The notes beneath the pieces were generated by a model. The model saw only the letters and a program-made list of their open reading frames with translations. It made no database searches and was not told the DNA's origin. From Cordia subcordata (taxonomy: Eukaryota > Streptophyta > Magnoliopsida > Boraginales > Cordiaceae): DNA of 64,000 nucleotides. The position numbers and the translations under genes were made by a program. Positions within the stretch are counted from its first letter, which is position 1, and every line of letters starts with the position of its first letter. The stretch spans positions 7,326,001 through 7,390,000 of the forward strand of contig JAPTOF010000019.1 in the NCBI GenBank assembly GCA_028554755.1. Direction: 5' to 3'. Positions 24,780-38,195 of the stretch are shown here, in pieces.

Positions 24780-25364
24780 ATTGCAATAAGCTATACGAAC
24801 CGAGGCCATTTTAGGAACATAAGAAAAAAACCAGCAGCACTTAATTCAGCTCTTCTGGTGACAGTGCCTGAGTGGGTGTGGTGTGTGAGAGAGAGAGATC
24901 AGTGCACTGCAAAAGCCCAAGACAGAGCAAAAAAACACACACACACACACACAACCAAGACAAATTATACACCGTGTAGCAATGGCAATGCGTTGTTGAT
25001 AAAAGAGAAGCGAAGAGAACAAATCCAGAAGCACTTTTGCGCAAAAACCAATACCTGCTACAACAAAATACCCACACATATCCACGTCCCCGTTTTTGCT
25101 TCTTCTTCTCTCTCGCATTTTCGCGAAGAAGCACTTATTCTAAACGCCATTCGCCGAATCTCTCTCTCTCTCTCTTTTTCCTACGCTCATAATCTCCACT
25201 GTTCATACACCATCTGTTCGTACGTAATCTAGATAATTACACACACACTACGCAAAGTGGTTTGTGTATACGGCAGGTTCTTCAAGCTAAACTACGCTGA
25301 TTTTTCAGGTAATGCTTTTTTTTTTTTTGTAAATAGGTAATTCTGTTCACTTCTTGTACAATTC

Positions 25365-25396
<32 letters not shown>

Positions 25397-25809
25397 ACTA
25401 TAGTATATATGTGTGTGTATACGGGGGAATGTATGTATGTTTTATTGGTATCTTTTCTTTTACTTTTTGTGTGAGAAAAGTGAACAACTGTAATTGAGTG
25501 ATGGGTAAGCTTCGAGATCTCCGTTGACTAATTTGTTGACTTTTTGCTTTACAGCTGAGGCTATGAAGATCTCTACTTCAATTTTGTCAACTTGCATGCC
25601 GAGGTTATTGCCGTGAATTTTCTTTATATTTTGTATATTTTATGGAGAAATTTGAATAAACTTGAGATTATAAGTGGTGGAAATTGAACAAGCTTTTGAA
25701 AAAGAGAACTGTGAATTCATTCTCTTACGTGGAAGGTTAAGAAATGTGGATTTTGTGAAGAAAAGGAAAAGGGAAAAGGGAAAAAAAAGTGGCAAATTGA
25801 GGGGTGAAA
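24780..25809 (+). promoter_or_regulatory. MCA1-type gene promoter and 5' leader with leader intron and uORFs
   Basis: Contains GA, CA and CT runs between 24888 and 25180, typical of plant promoters and leaders. A canonical intron appears to span 25309-25554 (TTTTTCAG then GTAATG; CTTTACAG at the end). After it, three short upstream ORFs precede the start: 25563-25616 (17 codons), one of five codons at about 25642, and 25744-25758 (4 codons). They may reduce translation of the main ORF. This is inferred from the sequence. Confidence 0.5.
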
Positions 25810-28800
25810 ATGGATCATTTTGGGGAAATAGCCAATGTGGCGCAGTTGGCTGGGCTGGATGCAGTGCGGCTAATTGGGATGATAGCGAGCGCCGCGAACA
25901 CGGCTAGAATGCACAAGAGGAACTGCAGGCAATTTGCGCAGCATTTGAAGTTAATTGGCAATTTGCTGGAAAGTCTCAGGATTTCGGAGCTTAAAAAGTA
26001 TCCGGAAACCCGAGAGGTGTTGGAGCAGCTAGAAGATTCGTTGAGGAGAGCCTACATTTTGGTCAATAGTTGCCAAGACAGGAGTTACTTGTATCTGTTG
26101 GCTATGGGGTGGAACATTGTTTACCAGTTCAGGAGGGCTCAGACTGAAATTGACCAATATTTGAAGATCATCCCTCTAATCACTCTTGTTGATAATGCTC
26201 GAGTCAGGGTACTGCTGTTTAATACTTTCATTGTTTCTATATTGCCTAAATTTAGTTAGTTAGATATCCGTGAATTTCTGATACTTGTTTCAAGCGTTTG
26301 CATAAATCTTTTTCTTTTCCCAATTTTTTTTGTAGGTAACTTAATTGCTGAATATTTTTGAATAGCTCAAAGTAAAACTGTTGCCTGGTTAGTGGGTAAT
26401 TATGTCTTTGGGCATATTTATGGGATTTTACCTGCTTAATTATTGTCAATGGATTGTAGAAAAGGTATAGTGTAAGTAATAAAATGTTAGCATTTGAATT
26501 GTTACCTATGTTGCTCTATGCTGCCTACGGGTTTGCCGTACCTTGCATAATTGTTTCCAGTTGCCATTCTTCCAAATTAATCATAGGGGGTGGATATGGT
26601 ATATGCAAAATGGTGCAGAGAAACTCTCATATTTTATGTTCCTTACATCTTGTCCCAAGTGACTAGGAAAATTAAAAACATTGCTTAATATGTGTCGCCA
26701 TAACCAAGAAGCTGCTATTAACTATGGAAAATGTTATTATTGTGCAGATTATATCTAAACATGTCTAATAGACATGTATTTCTTTATAGACTATAACAGA
26801 TAGATAACACGTGTTGTCTCCCTTTTCATAGTTGTGGATGATAAGATGAGTAATTTGGGGTGACATATGTGTACCACTGCCAGTTGATTGCACCACTTTT
26901 TGCAAAAGAAAGGAAATGGAATGTGTGTTGTGTCATCCTGTTAGTGTGAGTTGGTTGTGTCATCCTGTTACCCGTCATAGCTGCAATTTGCAAAATAATG
27001 TTTGCGGGAGCTATCTTTTTCAGTTACGCTAAAAAGGGCTCTAGGTATTGGTGGTTTTTGCAGGCATGTTATACTACTAAATTGGTGCCCACTGATCATG
27101 TCATAAAGCTGGTTCCAAAGTTGGAATGGGGTCTATTTAGTTGAAGAAGAAGGCTATGCTCCTCAGACTGTGACCCTTTTGCAAGAGAATATCACATGAA
27201 TAATACATCCAAAACAGCTGAAGTGATTTGAGTAATCAACCTTTGTGCTACATAGTTGTAAAACTAATTGTAATTTTCTTTTATGGTTTTCAAAATTATA
27301 GATATTGCAACCATTTATATAAAATTAATATTTTAGATATTTATAGATGAAATAGTGGATATGTTTATAATAAATGATATTCAGTTTGTGAGAAGTTTGG
27401 TTTTGCCATTGTTATTGAATTGGGCAACATGCACAACTCGATGTTTGGATATCCTTGTTGTATCTGTTAAACATGTCTATTCTTCTCTTGTAAATTGATC
27501 AACTTTCCTTTTCCACATTGGTAGGAGAGACTAGAAAGTATTGAAAGGGACCAACATGAATATATATTGGATGAGGAGGACAGGAAAGTGCAAGACGTTA
27601 TTATGAAACCTGAGCCTTCCAATGATGACACAGTAGTACTGAAGAAATCGCTCTCATGTTCCTATAACTTACCTTTTAAGGAAGCAATTAGAAAGGAAAG
27701 TGAAAAGCTCCAATTAGAATTGCAACGGTCACAAGCTAACCTGGATGTTGGCCAGTGTGAAGTAATTCAGCATCTTCTCGAAGTTACAGAAGCTGTTGCT
27801 GTCAATACCCTGCCAGGTGAAGGTTCACCTGTGAAAAAATCCAAGAAGGTGGAACGTAGTTATTCAGATGACAGTAGTACTAAAGATCATTATGATGAAA
27901 GTTATACCAAGAGTGTTGAGAAACACACCACTTCAAGGTTGGTTTTCTCCATGGACATCAACTAATTTTAACAAATTGCATATGCTCTTGTTATTTAAAC
28001 TTACCTTTTTCCCCTTCCACTGAAAGGAATAATTGCTACACGCATGTATATATCTGATAGCTTCTTGAAAACAATATGTTGTAGTGAAGATACTTTGGTG
28101 TTTGATTAAATCATTAGTTTTTCCTTAAAAAGTAATAATGAAACAGCCTCCATATAAGATACACTGACTTCAGTTATCATATATCTATTCTGAATGCAGA
28201 AATACTTCTTCAGTTTCATCCAAACGTGAGTTGCTGTATTCTAAAAGTTCACACCAAAGTGAAGAATGGCAAACAGATCTGCTGGGATGTTGCTCGGAGC
28301 CACTCCTCTGTATGTTTGGCCTCATTTCCTAAGCATTTCATTTATTCTTCACAATCCTTTGTACTAGCATTTGAAATTTAGCATTAATTTTCTGACAATT
28401 ATATTAATGTGTATATATGTACATGGAAGTGGGAAGGAGGGTGTGACCTTATCCTTAATCCCAGTGATGAGTTGACAAAGTACTTATGCAAGAGAATGAA
28501 CTAAAGTTATTTTGAAATAATGGCTTTTTGGTTACAAATATCAGAAACAATTTAGCTTTTCTAAGAAGGAAAATTGGATTGGAATGTAGCTTCTGCAGCC
28601 CATACAGATACAATAAATGCCATACTGATTTTGTGACTTTCTCACGCCCATGTTCATTTGGTTGGCAGAAAGGATCCTGGGGCTTCAGGCCTCAAGATAC
28701 CAAAATAGATGTTCTGACGATAGATTTATAACCTTTTAACTGAAGAATAGTTTTTGTTGTTATTATTATTCTTGAATTCCCTGGAAGAACAGTTAGCTGT

Positions 28801-29409
28801 AACTATCAAGAGAAAAATTAATATTGTTAAATTGGTCTCTGTAGTAGTTGTGCCTGTGTAGCTTCAATTCATAACAAAGTGGAAGCTTCACTTAATTGGT
28901 CTGTGATGGCAAACTCTATATGGATGGAAACAGTTATCCAATCTAACTCCTGCTTTCTTGGGAAGAAGAGATAATGATGAATGCACGTATGAGAGAGAAC
29001 TGTACAATTTTGAAAGCATAGAAACTCTTTACAAACATCAACCAGGAAACTTATATCGACCTCCTAAGTCATCATCCGGTAGTATCTTAGCTCAACCCAG
29101 TTATTGTAATAGGCCTGCCTATATGGAGAAATAAGGCCAACATATGCTCTCATGTATTTGCTCATGTATAAAGGCAGACTGACAGTGTAAGTGATTTGAC
29201 AACCTAAATAGGGTTCTCTTTTGAACAGTTACGAGGAAAATGGAGAGATCTGTGGGTGAGAATCAGAGACAGAAAGAGGGTGAGGGGGCTGAGGGATGGT
29301 CCCAAACAAATTCGGGGAGCATCATCTTTGATTGATCTCCATTTTTAGCTGATTTTCTTTCTTATGTTTCAGCCAATCCTTACACACGATTCAAAACCTT
29401 TTCTTCTTT

Positions 29410-29457
<48 letters not shown>

Positions 29458-31960
29458 TTGGAGAAGTTCTTCTTTGGATAATTATTTGCAGTTACATCTG
29501 ATCCATGTCATTCTTCATTCTATCTGTCAGCAAACAAGAAAGAGAAATTGTAATCCTTGCTATTGAGCACTCAAGGGTAGTTTATTTGAGTATAGACATT
29601 TGTTTGTCAATCTGTATTTCACTTTAGGATATAAATAGTATTGGAGAAGAGAATTACCTGAAGAAAGTTTAAGTTACATGGTTAGTGAACCATGTAGTTT
29701 TGAGAAAATTGAATCCATGTGATCTGAAGCTCTTTGTTTTTACATTTGGTTTCTATGTTGAATAAAACCCTCTCATTGATTCACATAGAAATAAAAATGA
29801 GAGAGAAGTTCCTGACATACAAATGTATTTTCCCTTGTACATGATACATGCCTAAAACATTCTTATATCCTTTTCTCTTTCCGCAGGCATAAAAACATTC
29901 TTGTTTCCCTGTGGCACATTTTCAAGGATTGCAACTGTCGCAACAAACAGGCACATGAGTAAGTGGCTCCATTATTTCTCAAAGATCAAGTTATGTATAC
30001 TTGTTACAGTTCATGTAGTAAGATTTGATCATCGTCATCTAAAGAAATTATGGGGTCATATTTATTCATATCACATCAACTTGTGTATACTAGTTACAGT
30101 ACATGTAGTAAGGATTGAAGTTTGATCATCATTATTGTCTAAATTCTGATTATGGGTCATATTTATTCATATCTTAACAGCCACCAATATCATTCTCATT
30201 CAGATCAAGGAGAATGTTGACATAAGAGAAACTTCTGAGACTTGTTATAACAATCTTGACTGCTATTTGCAAAATGGTTGTTGTCGAAGCTAACGCAATG
30301 TACTTTTGATATCTATTTGCCATCTTTCCTGAGTACTTATCTATTTTTGTGGATGTATATGTTGTTTGAGATCTACAAGTTTCTCTTTGCCCTGCTGAAA
30401 GATTCCATGTCAATGACTGGTCAGAAGGTAAACTGATGGATAAGGCCCAAGTGCGCTTGTTATCTGTTTACAGATGAAACTCCCACAAACTAGCATACTA
30501 CAATATTTAGCTGCCAGGGTCAATATTTTCTCGAGCCTGTGACCCTGAAGTTTTGAAAGGAGCGACTACATCATCTGGGATAAAACTATCTATTTCTTGT
30601 TCTGTTCTTTTATTACTGAAACTACTCAAAATGAATTTACTCATCTTTACAACGAAAATATCTGAACCCTTTCTCAGTTAGATGCAATATCTTTTTATGT
30701 GGTAAGTGAGTCCAAAAGTGTTGGTAGCAAAAGGGTTATGGCGTTTGATCTCTAAAGTTAACTTATAGTAACTTTCACACATTCTGGTCACAAATGTTGC
30801 ATTTCCTTTTCTAAGTAGAACCCAGGTGTTGCAACATAGTACATAGAACTTGTTTGAACTTCAAGTGCAATATTGCAGCTTGTCAGAAATTTACTTACTG
30901 AAACACTATTCCAGAGCTAACACCCCTCCAAAAAATGACGTGTCTCCCATGCAGCTCCTGCAGAAGCCTGTAACGAATTGATGGCTTATTCTTTGATATT
31001 GTCCTGCTGTTGCTATACTTGTTGCATCAGAAGGAAGCTTCGGAAAATGCTGAACATCACGGTAATTCCAAAGTGGCATGCCTTAAAAGTTGCTATACTT
31101 TTTATTTTCCAGTGTGTGACCCTTCTGGTTAAAATTTAAAGCTGTATAACAAAAACCTGAGATGGCCTAGAAGTCATTCAATTCTTTAAGTTCTGCAAGA
31201 AAACGAAATAATTAGGTTGAACTAATATCAAGATTAGAATATGTTTTTACGAACTAATCCTTGTTCTGTTGTGATTATTATTTGTAGCATGCTAAAAGCA
31301 GCCAGTGTCTGTCAAGTCCTTGAATGAAGTTCATCACTATTTTGAATATTTCAACTGTTTGGACATTAGTCTTGGTATGCCCTGGCTTATGAGCATACAC
31401 TCTTATTAATCCAATTAATTAAATCTTTATTTGCAGGGAGGCTTGTTTGATGATTTCCTCTCCCACGTGATGTGTTGTTGCTGTGCCCTTGTCCAGGAAT
31501 TTCGGGAGTTGGAAATTCGAGGTGTTTATGGTAATAGCATAAGAAAATCATAGAGATAACTCACATAGTTCCCAGGGACTACTACTCTTGTGCCTTCAAC
31601 ATGAGAATATACTGAACTTCTGCCAAAGTTTTCTGGTGTGAGTGAATAGCATTTTGTTTGAAATTGTCTGAGTATTCTGCCAGTCTCCCATGGGTGGGTG
31701 GGCGGGGTGGATCGATTTAATGAGATTACTATGCCATATGTTCCACACTTGTGCTTATTGCGGAACATTTTATAAGTCGCAAGCTTGATTTCCTTGTTTC
31801 TTCTTTTTCTTCTAAGGTTCTCTTTACATTCATGTTGTTATTCATTTCTGTGAGGAATGCATTAGTAGAAGCACACATATAAATCTGCAATTCATTCTCA
31901 CTTGCAGGTCCAGAGAAGACGAAAACAAGCCCTCCACCGTCTCAATACATGGAAGCCTAA
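25810..31960 (+). CDS. MCA1: MID1-complementing activity protein (MCA1/MCA2 mechanosensitive Ca2+ channel)
   Basis: Plasma-membrane protein for stretch-activated Ca2+ entry in plants. Seven coding exons: 25810-26208, 27525-27937, 28200-28309, 29887-29958, 30955-31061, 31437-31530 and 31908-31960, GT-AG and in phase. They give 415 residues, close to the roughly 420 of Arabidopsis MCA1 and MCA2. The N-terminal ARPK-type domain is nearly unchanged (AQLAGLDAVRLIGMI, KKYPETREVLEQLEDSLRRA, SYLYLLAMGWNIVYQFRRAQ). Asp17 matches the conserved Asp21 of MCA1. A middle region with YILDEEDRKVQDVI and ELQRSQANLDVGQCEVIQ is likely coiled coil. The PLAC8 Cys-rich domain runs from about residue 296 (GCCSEPLLC, FPCGTFSRIA, SCCCYTCC, SHVMCCCCALVQEF). 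The ATG at 25810 is used; the frame opens at a GTG 6 nt earlier that is not a likely start. Confidence 0.95.
29412..29454. repeat. (TA)n microsatellite in an MCA1 intron
   Basis: About 21 TA units in the intron between the exons ending at 28309 and starting at 29887. Confidence 0.95.
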
Positions 31961-33676
31961 AAGTGGGGTAGGAAAATGCTTTAGCTGGTTGAAGAATAAA
32001 TACATCAAAGGTTTCATATAGATTATAACAGCTAGTTATCGTCTGTCGCTATATACATGAACTGGGATTTATCGTGTTCTTTGACTTACTGTAAAGTTCC
32101 TTATATGTACCTTTTCATACTCAACATTATGTACCATAGGCAGCTTCTTTTTATGATATAGTTAATGTGATCTCTCTTTTTCCTCTCATCAGTCTAGACG
32201 ACTAGGCTTATAGCTAGATGCTAAACTTTGTTTCTCCATAAGGGCTGTCTGCTTCATTTTGTGATTTATCTTACTGACCCTGAAATGACAATGTCATTCT
32301 TTATGAAAATTTAACATGTCACAAGGGGATTGTTCTCATTTATTTAACAAAGAATGAGGGATCTTAAAAATCTCTTTTTCCGAAAGCCCGAGGGTTTTTA
32401 GATTTAAAATACCCCTTAGAGATTGATTAATGCGCCCCAAGGACTGCACACGAAATAAAACACCTAATTATACAGACTATTACAAAATCTCGTATAAATA
32501 ATATTAACATTTACAAAACCAAACCTAACTCCTCTCTCCTATTAACCAGTTTTCAATCCCAACTTGGAGTCAAAAGAGAAAATGAAATTTGATATTTTAT
32601 GTAATAACCGTAATGCCTTGTCTCTTTTTTGCCCTTTTCCTCTTTGGCTGTTCATTCATTCAGGGTAAAAACTTCAAAATTGGCACAAAAGTTTTGAATA
32701 CAACACAAAACTGACCTCATACAATTAAATATAGTTGAACTAAATTATCAATGTAATCGTTTTCCAATCAAGTGAATGATCGTCCTTTTTCTTGCCGGGG
32801 CTATGCAGCATATATGAGACTAACAGATCAAGTGGAGAACGTAACCGTCTAGCATGAAAGTAGAACAGTGATACACTCTTTTTAAAGGCGATACAGAATT
32901 AGTAGAGTTTCACCTCATCGTCACTTGCTGCCATTTTTCTAATATTATTTAATTGAATAGCATGGTCTGGAGCTAAGATAATTCAAGTCAGACAGCCGTG
33001 TTACGGGTGACCTTATTGCATACGTGATGCAAGTAAATCTATGCGAAACAGCTGTCGTAAAAGTCTCTATGATGGCCTAAGAATACGCTCATTCAGAGAT
33101 ACCAATGACCAAGTGAGAATGTAAATCCTGGTTATGCTCATTTACAGATACCAATGACTAAGTGAGAATCTAAATCCTGATTAATCTCTTATGAGCTGGA
33201 TCATGTAAAGATAACACAGTATAGGCAAAAGTATAAAGAGTGTGAAATGGGAAGGCAGAAAGATGTTATTAAGTAAAAGAATTGAGTATAACTGAAGATA
33301 ATGGCAGCTTCACATCTGGCTGATAAAAGTGCTAGCCTGCAAATTGATGCCCATAATACACTAAACTCGAGCAATGCTGCAGAGGCAGCAAGTGAAAAGA
33401 ATTGATTCCTATAATCTTCTCTTTTGGAGTTGATTTAGTTCACTCAGTCAACTCTTAGAAGTTTACACTACCTAAATCAAGCAAAATTGATCCCGAACCT
33501 CTTTGGAGGCGGTGGAGATTTTATCTGGTGGTGACTGTCTCTCGATTGGGAAGCACAACGGTGTGATTACGTGTAGAAACCACTTTCCGCTTCTTTCTTG
33601 ATGCGTATCGGTTCTCGACAACCCGAGCTGCAGTGGAGATGAAGCATTCAGTGCTCAAGGACAGTTTAATAAATGA
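31961..33676. other. Convergent 3' region between MCA1 and the PPR gene
   Basis: The 3' parts of both transcripts probably extend into this stretch. Two near-identical 30-nt phrases (CAGATACCAATGAC(C/T)A, AAGTGAGAAT) lie at about 33095 and 33143. No further gene was seen. Confidence 0.5.
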
Positions 33677-35362
33677 TTACTTCACAATCAGCATGTCAGC
33701 TATCTTTCCTCCGGGTTGCCATTTATCTCCGAGTTCTGTATTGTGGACGATTTCCTTCAAGTCTTCAAGACTGCAACCCGGGACTCTTGTGATCCCTCTC
33801 TCCTTCATCATCTCCTTTGTCCGAGCAACCTCCTCCCATCTTCCTGCTACTGCATTTACATTCAGTAGCAACGCGTAGTATGAGTAATTGTGCGGATCTT
33901 GTTCGATTAACTCTTTTGCAATTTTTTCTCCAAGGGCCATGTCCCCTTGGAAACGGCTTGAAGCGAGCAATCTAGCCCACAAGGAAGATTCTGGCAATGC
34001 ATTTCCTTCAAGTGGTATACTTCTCAAGATTTCAACAGCTTCTTCTGTTAGACCAACCTTGGCATACAGATTAGCCATGCACCAGTAATGTGAAAAAGTG
34101 GGCATAATCCTAAACACATCCGTCATTTGGCCAAAGTAGTTTCTCCCCTCTGTCAACAGCCCTTCACGGGCACAGGCACACAAAACGCCAATGAAGGTAA
34201 TTTCGTCAGGAAGAACTCTATCTCGAATCTTGCCTACACCTACCATTTCTGCAAACAAACTAAGTCCATCTAGTGGAATCCCGTGAATGCAATGCCCCAA
34301 AATCATCGCGTTCCAACAAACCAAGTTCCTTATTTTCACCCGATCAAAAATCATCCGAGCAATATCAGGCTTTCCGCATCTACTATACATATCAATCAAA
34401 GCTGTACTTAAAATCAAGCTCAGTACTACATTCCCCCTAACTAGGAATCCATGAACAGACTTTCCTTCCTCCAATCTAGCAGACCTACCACACGCAGTAG
34501 CCACACTAACCATAGTCGTATTGTTCCCTCTACATCCTATTCTCATCATCTCCCTGAATAACTTCAACCCATTTCCAGGATTCCCAAAGTCCAAATACCC
34601 TGTAATCATAATATTCCATGAAACCACATTCTTCTCAGGCATTGCATCAAACAGACAATGCGCGACGCTCATTTCACCCACCTTAGCAAAACCATCGACA
34701 ATTGTGTTCCACGACACCACATCCCTCGCATGCATCTCAGCAAACACGTGCCTTGCAACATCCATTAATCCACAACAAGCATACAAATGAAGCAAAGCAT
34801 TCTGGACATGTAAAACACCATCAACACCAACTTTCACAACTTGGCCATGGCACTTTTGGCCCAAATGCAGATTACCCATTTTAGCACAAGCACTAATTAA
34901 TGGTGGAAAGCTAAAATTATTGGGCAAAAAGCCCTCTTTAAGCATTTCAAAGTAAAAAACAATGCTTTTATGTGACAAAGAGCTGCTAGCATAGGCCTTT
35001 ATCACAGTATTAACACAAAATGCATCATAAAATTGCATATACTTGAAAATCAAAACAGTGTAATTAACATCACATAAGTTTGATGAAATCTTTAAAACTG
35101 TGCCTGCAAAACATGGGTCATTGAGTAGACCTGAAACTATTAAATGGGCTTGGATTTGATACAGATGGGTCAAGCTTTTGCAACCATTGATAAAGTTCAA
35201 AAATTTGCTGGAAAAAGAAAGATTTTGATCAAAATCTTGAAAATTTGATGAAAAGATTGCACAATATGGGGACTTTTTTGAAGAGGTTAAAGTTTTGGGA
35301 TGAGAAAGAAAAGGGGTGGTGGTTCTGAATTTGAAAAGGTCTCTAATGAAGATCCTTGCCAT
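33677..35362 (-). CDS. Pentatricopeptide repeat protein, PLS class with E/E+ domain
   Basis: Predicted organellar RNA-binding protein, of the class often recruiting RNA-editing factors. A single open frame of 561 residues without introns, typical of plant PPR genes. Residues 1-40 are basic and Ser/Thr-rich, fitting a mitochondrial or plastid transit peptide. PPR motifs run from about residue 65 to 450, with landmarks such as NALLHLYACCGLMDVARHVF, RDVVSWNTIVDGFAKVGEM, KNVVSWNIMITGYLDFGNP, STALIDMYSRCGKPDIARMI and DEITFIGVLCACAREGLLTE. The E region follows (SSLWARLLASSRFQGDMALG, then SYYALLLNVNAVAGRWEEVA, RVPGCSLEDLKEIVH). There is no DYW deaminase domain. The closest Arabidopsis match may be At3g51320, from memory only. 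The start at 35362 is an ATG followed by the transit-like leader. Confidence 0.92.
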   Translation of the reverse strand: MARIFIRDLFKFRTTTPFLSHPKTLTSSKKSPYCAIFSSNFQDFDQNLSFSSKFLNFINGCKSLTHLYQIQAHLIVSGLLNDPCFAGTVLKISSNLCDVNYTVLIFKYMQFYDAFCVNTVIKAYASSSLSHKSIVFYFEMLKEGFLPNNFSFPPLISACAKMGNLHLGQKCHGQVVKVGVDGVLHVQNALLHLYACCGLMDVARHVFAEMHARDVVSWNTIVDGFAKVGEMSVAHCLFDAMPEKNVVSWNIMITGYLDFGNPGNGLKLFREMMRIGCRGNNTTMVSVATACGRSARLEEGKSVHGFLVRGNVVLSLILSTALIDMYSRCGKPDIARMIFDRVKIRNLVCWNAMILGHCIHGIPLDGLSLFAEMVGVGKIRDRVLPDEITFIGVLCACAREGLLTEGRNYFGQMTDVFRIMPTFSHYWCMANLYAKVGLTEEAVEILRSIPLEGNALPESSLWARLLASSRFQGDMALGEKIAKELIEQDPHNYSYYALLLNVNAVAGRWEEVARTKEMMKERGITRVPGCSLEDLKEIVHNTELGDKWQPGGKIADMLIVK

Positions 35363-35609
35363 TCATCTACTAATGGTTTTTGATATTTCAGCTTTAAATT
35401 TTCCGCCATTGACACTTCATTGATCTCCCAGCGGACACAAACATTCACACAACCCAGAAGTTGGAAACCTGTTCGACTAGAGTGTGGGTTTTGGGTCAAA
35501 GGGGTTCGGCGGAACGACAGCGTTTAAGGTTTTCAGCGGAGGCAAAAACGACGTCGGGGTATGAGGGTCAAATTACTCGCTCAAGTAGCAACTTCACCTT
35601 CTAGTTAGG
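35363..35609 (-). promoter_or_regulatory. Upstream region of the PPR gene
   Basis: Short and less AT-rich than its surroundings. No clear TATA box or other motif was recognised. It ends at a probable transposon. Confidence 0.35.
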
Positions 35610-36183
35610 GCGTGTTTAAAAAACCAATAAAATTTGATTGTAACTAAGTGTAATTATACAGTTGTGTTTTTTCAACCAAGTAATTACTTACTCAGAGGTA
35701 AATTGAGTTTAATTGGATCTTTTAATTACACTTTCTAATTTTTATGGGAGACGTGTAAATTGGTATAATTACTCTCACAACTTTTCGTACTATTTTATTC
35801 TTATTATATTTGACATGATTTACTATAAAATAAATATAAATAATACATAAATTAATTAAAATAAAAATATTAAATATAAATATGAAATAAATAAAAATAT
35901 ATTGATAAATAATATTTTTAATTTGAAAATATTAGTAGTAGATAATTTTTAGTTTCATATATTTATATTTATAATTTAGATATTTTTATTAGTCATATTT
36001 ATTTTTATAATAAATAATATTTTTAATAAATTACATCTTTAAATATTTGTTAGCATTAATATAAAATTTAAAAATAAATATTTATTTTCAAAATTAAATT
36101 ATTTAACTATGGAATTACTATTTATGTTACCAAACATGTCATACGGAATTAAACTGTAATTACACTATGGTAACCAAACACGC
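35610..36183. mobile_element. Probable non-autonomous DNA transposon (about 574 bp)
   Basis: The left end GCGTGTTTaaaaaacc, followed by AGTGTAATTA(TA)CAGTT, mirrors the right end, which on the other strand reads GCGTGTTTGGTTACCATAG then TGTAATTACAGTTTAATTCC. The interior is extremely AT-rich and non-coding. No exact target duplication could be fixed, so the family is open. Confidence 0.5.
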
Positions 36184-38139
36184 TACGTAATTTATATTAC
36201 TATGTAGTTACTAAGCAGTGCAATTACTACCATAGTAATTACACTATGGAAATTGAAATGAATTTTTGGATAATTGGCTAATCGAACTAGGGTTTTCAGA
36301 TTTTGGATGGAGAAAAAAAAAGAATATCAGTTAGTTGTCTAAATTAATAAAAGGACATTTTCAAACTTATAATAATAAACTATTATTTGCTCTACATGAT
36401 ATAAACAAAAATTCATTAAGTTACATTAAGAATAAATAAATTATTGTTAAATTAAAAATAAAGAGATATTATTAAATTATTATTTTTAATTGAATTATTA
36501 TTTGTGTATATTATTTTATTTTTATTCATTTTTAATGAATAAATTAACTTAATTATTTATTTTTATATTTTATTAAATTTTGTTATTTTATTTTTATTAA
36601 ATTCAAATTATTAAAGGTTATTTAAATTTTTAATTACTATATTTATTATCTTATTTATTTTTTAATTATAATCATAACTCAAGAAATATTAATGACAAAG
36701 ATAATGAGATACTTTTATCAAAATAATTTTTAAGACTCCTTTCTGCAAACTGCTAGAAGAGAGTCTAAAACTTCTCTCTCTTTTCCTTTTTCAAAACGGT
36801 GCAAAAGTCAATTTAGTTCTACAAAACGGAAAACCAAACTGGCTCTTAGTAAGATAAATATTATTTTTTAAGTTTAGAGGGGAAATCTTTTTCAGAGAAA
36901 AAGTCGAATTTTCTATATCAGTATCGAGTGAAAAGATTGCACCCGATCCAAAATTTATGGACACATCCAAGTACCTGAACCTAATTTTTTGAAATCCGAT
37001 TTCGCCAGAACTTGACCGGAGCTCGGGAACCCGATTCTGAACCTCCACCCCTACTTAAGAGCACACCTCATCAGGGAGATGAAGAACGAACGGACATCAA
37101 AGGTTCATACGACGAATTATCCAGAATATTTAGTTTAACTATATTAATCATTAATTTATAATTGTTGAATTTCTCTATTCAGATTACACCCAAACATTAT
37201 GAAATTTGTAGCATTTGAAATATAAAATTCCCGACACAAAAAGAAGTATAAACTTTGCCATTCTCTTTCATCATATTATTGACTTTGGAATTGTATAGGT
37301 TGGAACGTGAATTTTATTTTTGTTAAGTTGGAGGAGAATTTGAATAAATTTAAAAAATATTAAGAACTAATATGAATATTTTTGAAGCGAAAGTTCTATT
37401 TTTTTTTTCTTGGTATGAACGAAAGTATTTATGAATCACGTGACAAAATCAAATGATAATATTAGAAACTTATAACATAATTTGCCTTCTAATACAAAAC
37501 ATATCCGCTTTAACTTACTGATATTTTTGGTTTTGAATACGATAACTAAGATTCTTTGGTGGATGGTGACTACTAAGATTCTTCAGCATTTCTCTTATTT
37601 TGGCTGCAACATGAAGAAAAGAGATCTTGGGCATGTTAATTTTCATCTGCTCTATAATATTCATGTGAATATACAAAACTGGCCGGTGAATCTATCCAAA
37701 ACTTTTAAACGTGCCGATTGCAGTAAAATCATATATACAAGTCCTGTTCGACAACACCTAAAAATGACTTTTCGAATAGCCTTCTAACCCTCCAGCCTAT
37801 GGAGAACTTGTTATTCATCCAATGAAAAAAATCTAGTCTTGATTGTGAAATGATGCCATACAGAGAAGAAATGTTCTCCCAAATGTTGGTTTTTAGTCTT
37901 TATCAGGTCAAGTAGTCTTGGCACTACAGCAACTGGCTTGAGAGTGAGATGCAAGACATGCGTGCACTACTTTGTTTCTGAATAATATAAATCCAACTTG
38001 AAGTGAAAATACTATTATTTTTTCTCTTCTAAGAGGTATAAGTTAGTTGTAGAGTAACCTGATCTAAAGAAAGTCTTCTCCCTTTATAAGTATGTAGAGC
38101 GGGCAAATAATATCGATAACATCTCAATTTGGGTGAAAA

Positions 38140-38142
<3 letters not shown>
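36184..38142. other. AT-rich spacer, no gene seen
   Basis: ORFs at 36791-37048 (-) and 37482-37787 (+) are short and have no recognisable domain. Around 37980-38350 two loosely similar stretches carry TAGAGCGGGCAAATAAT and TAAAGCGGGCAAAGAAT, on either side of the TA run. Confidence 0.45.

Positions 38143-38187
<45 letters not shown>
38143..38187. repeat. (TA)n microsatellite
   Basis: About 22 TA units between two diverged copies of a local direct repeat. Confidence 0.95.

Positions 38188-38195
<8 letters not shown>

Noticed and set aside
25804..25809. MCA1 start at 25804
   Set aside because: The codon is GTG, which is not a usual nuclear start. The ATG at 25810 gives the family's expected N-terminus.
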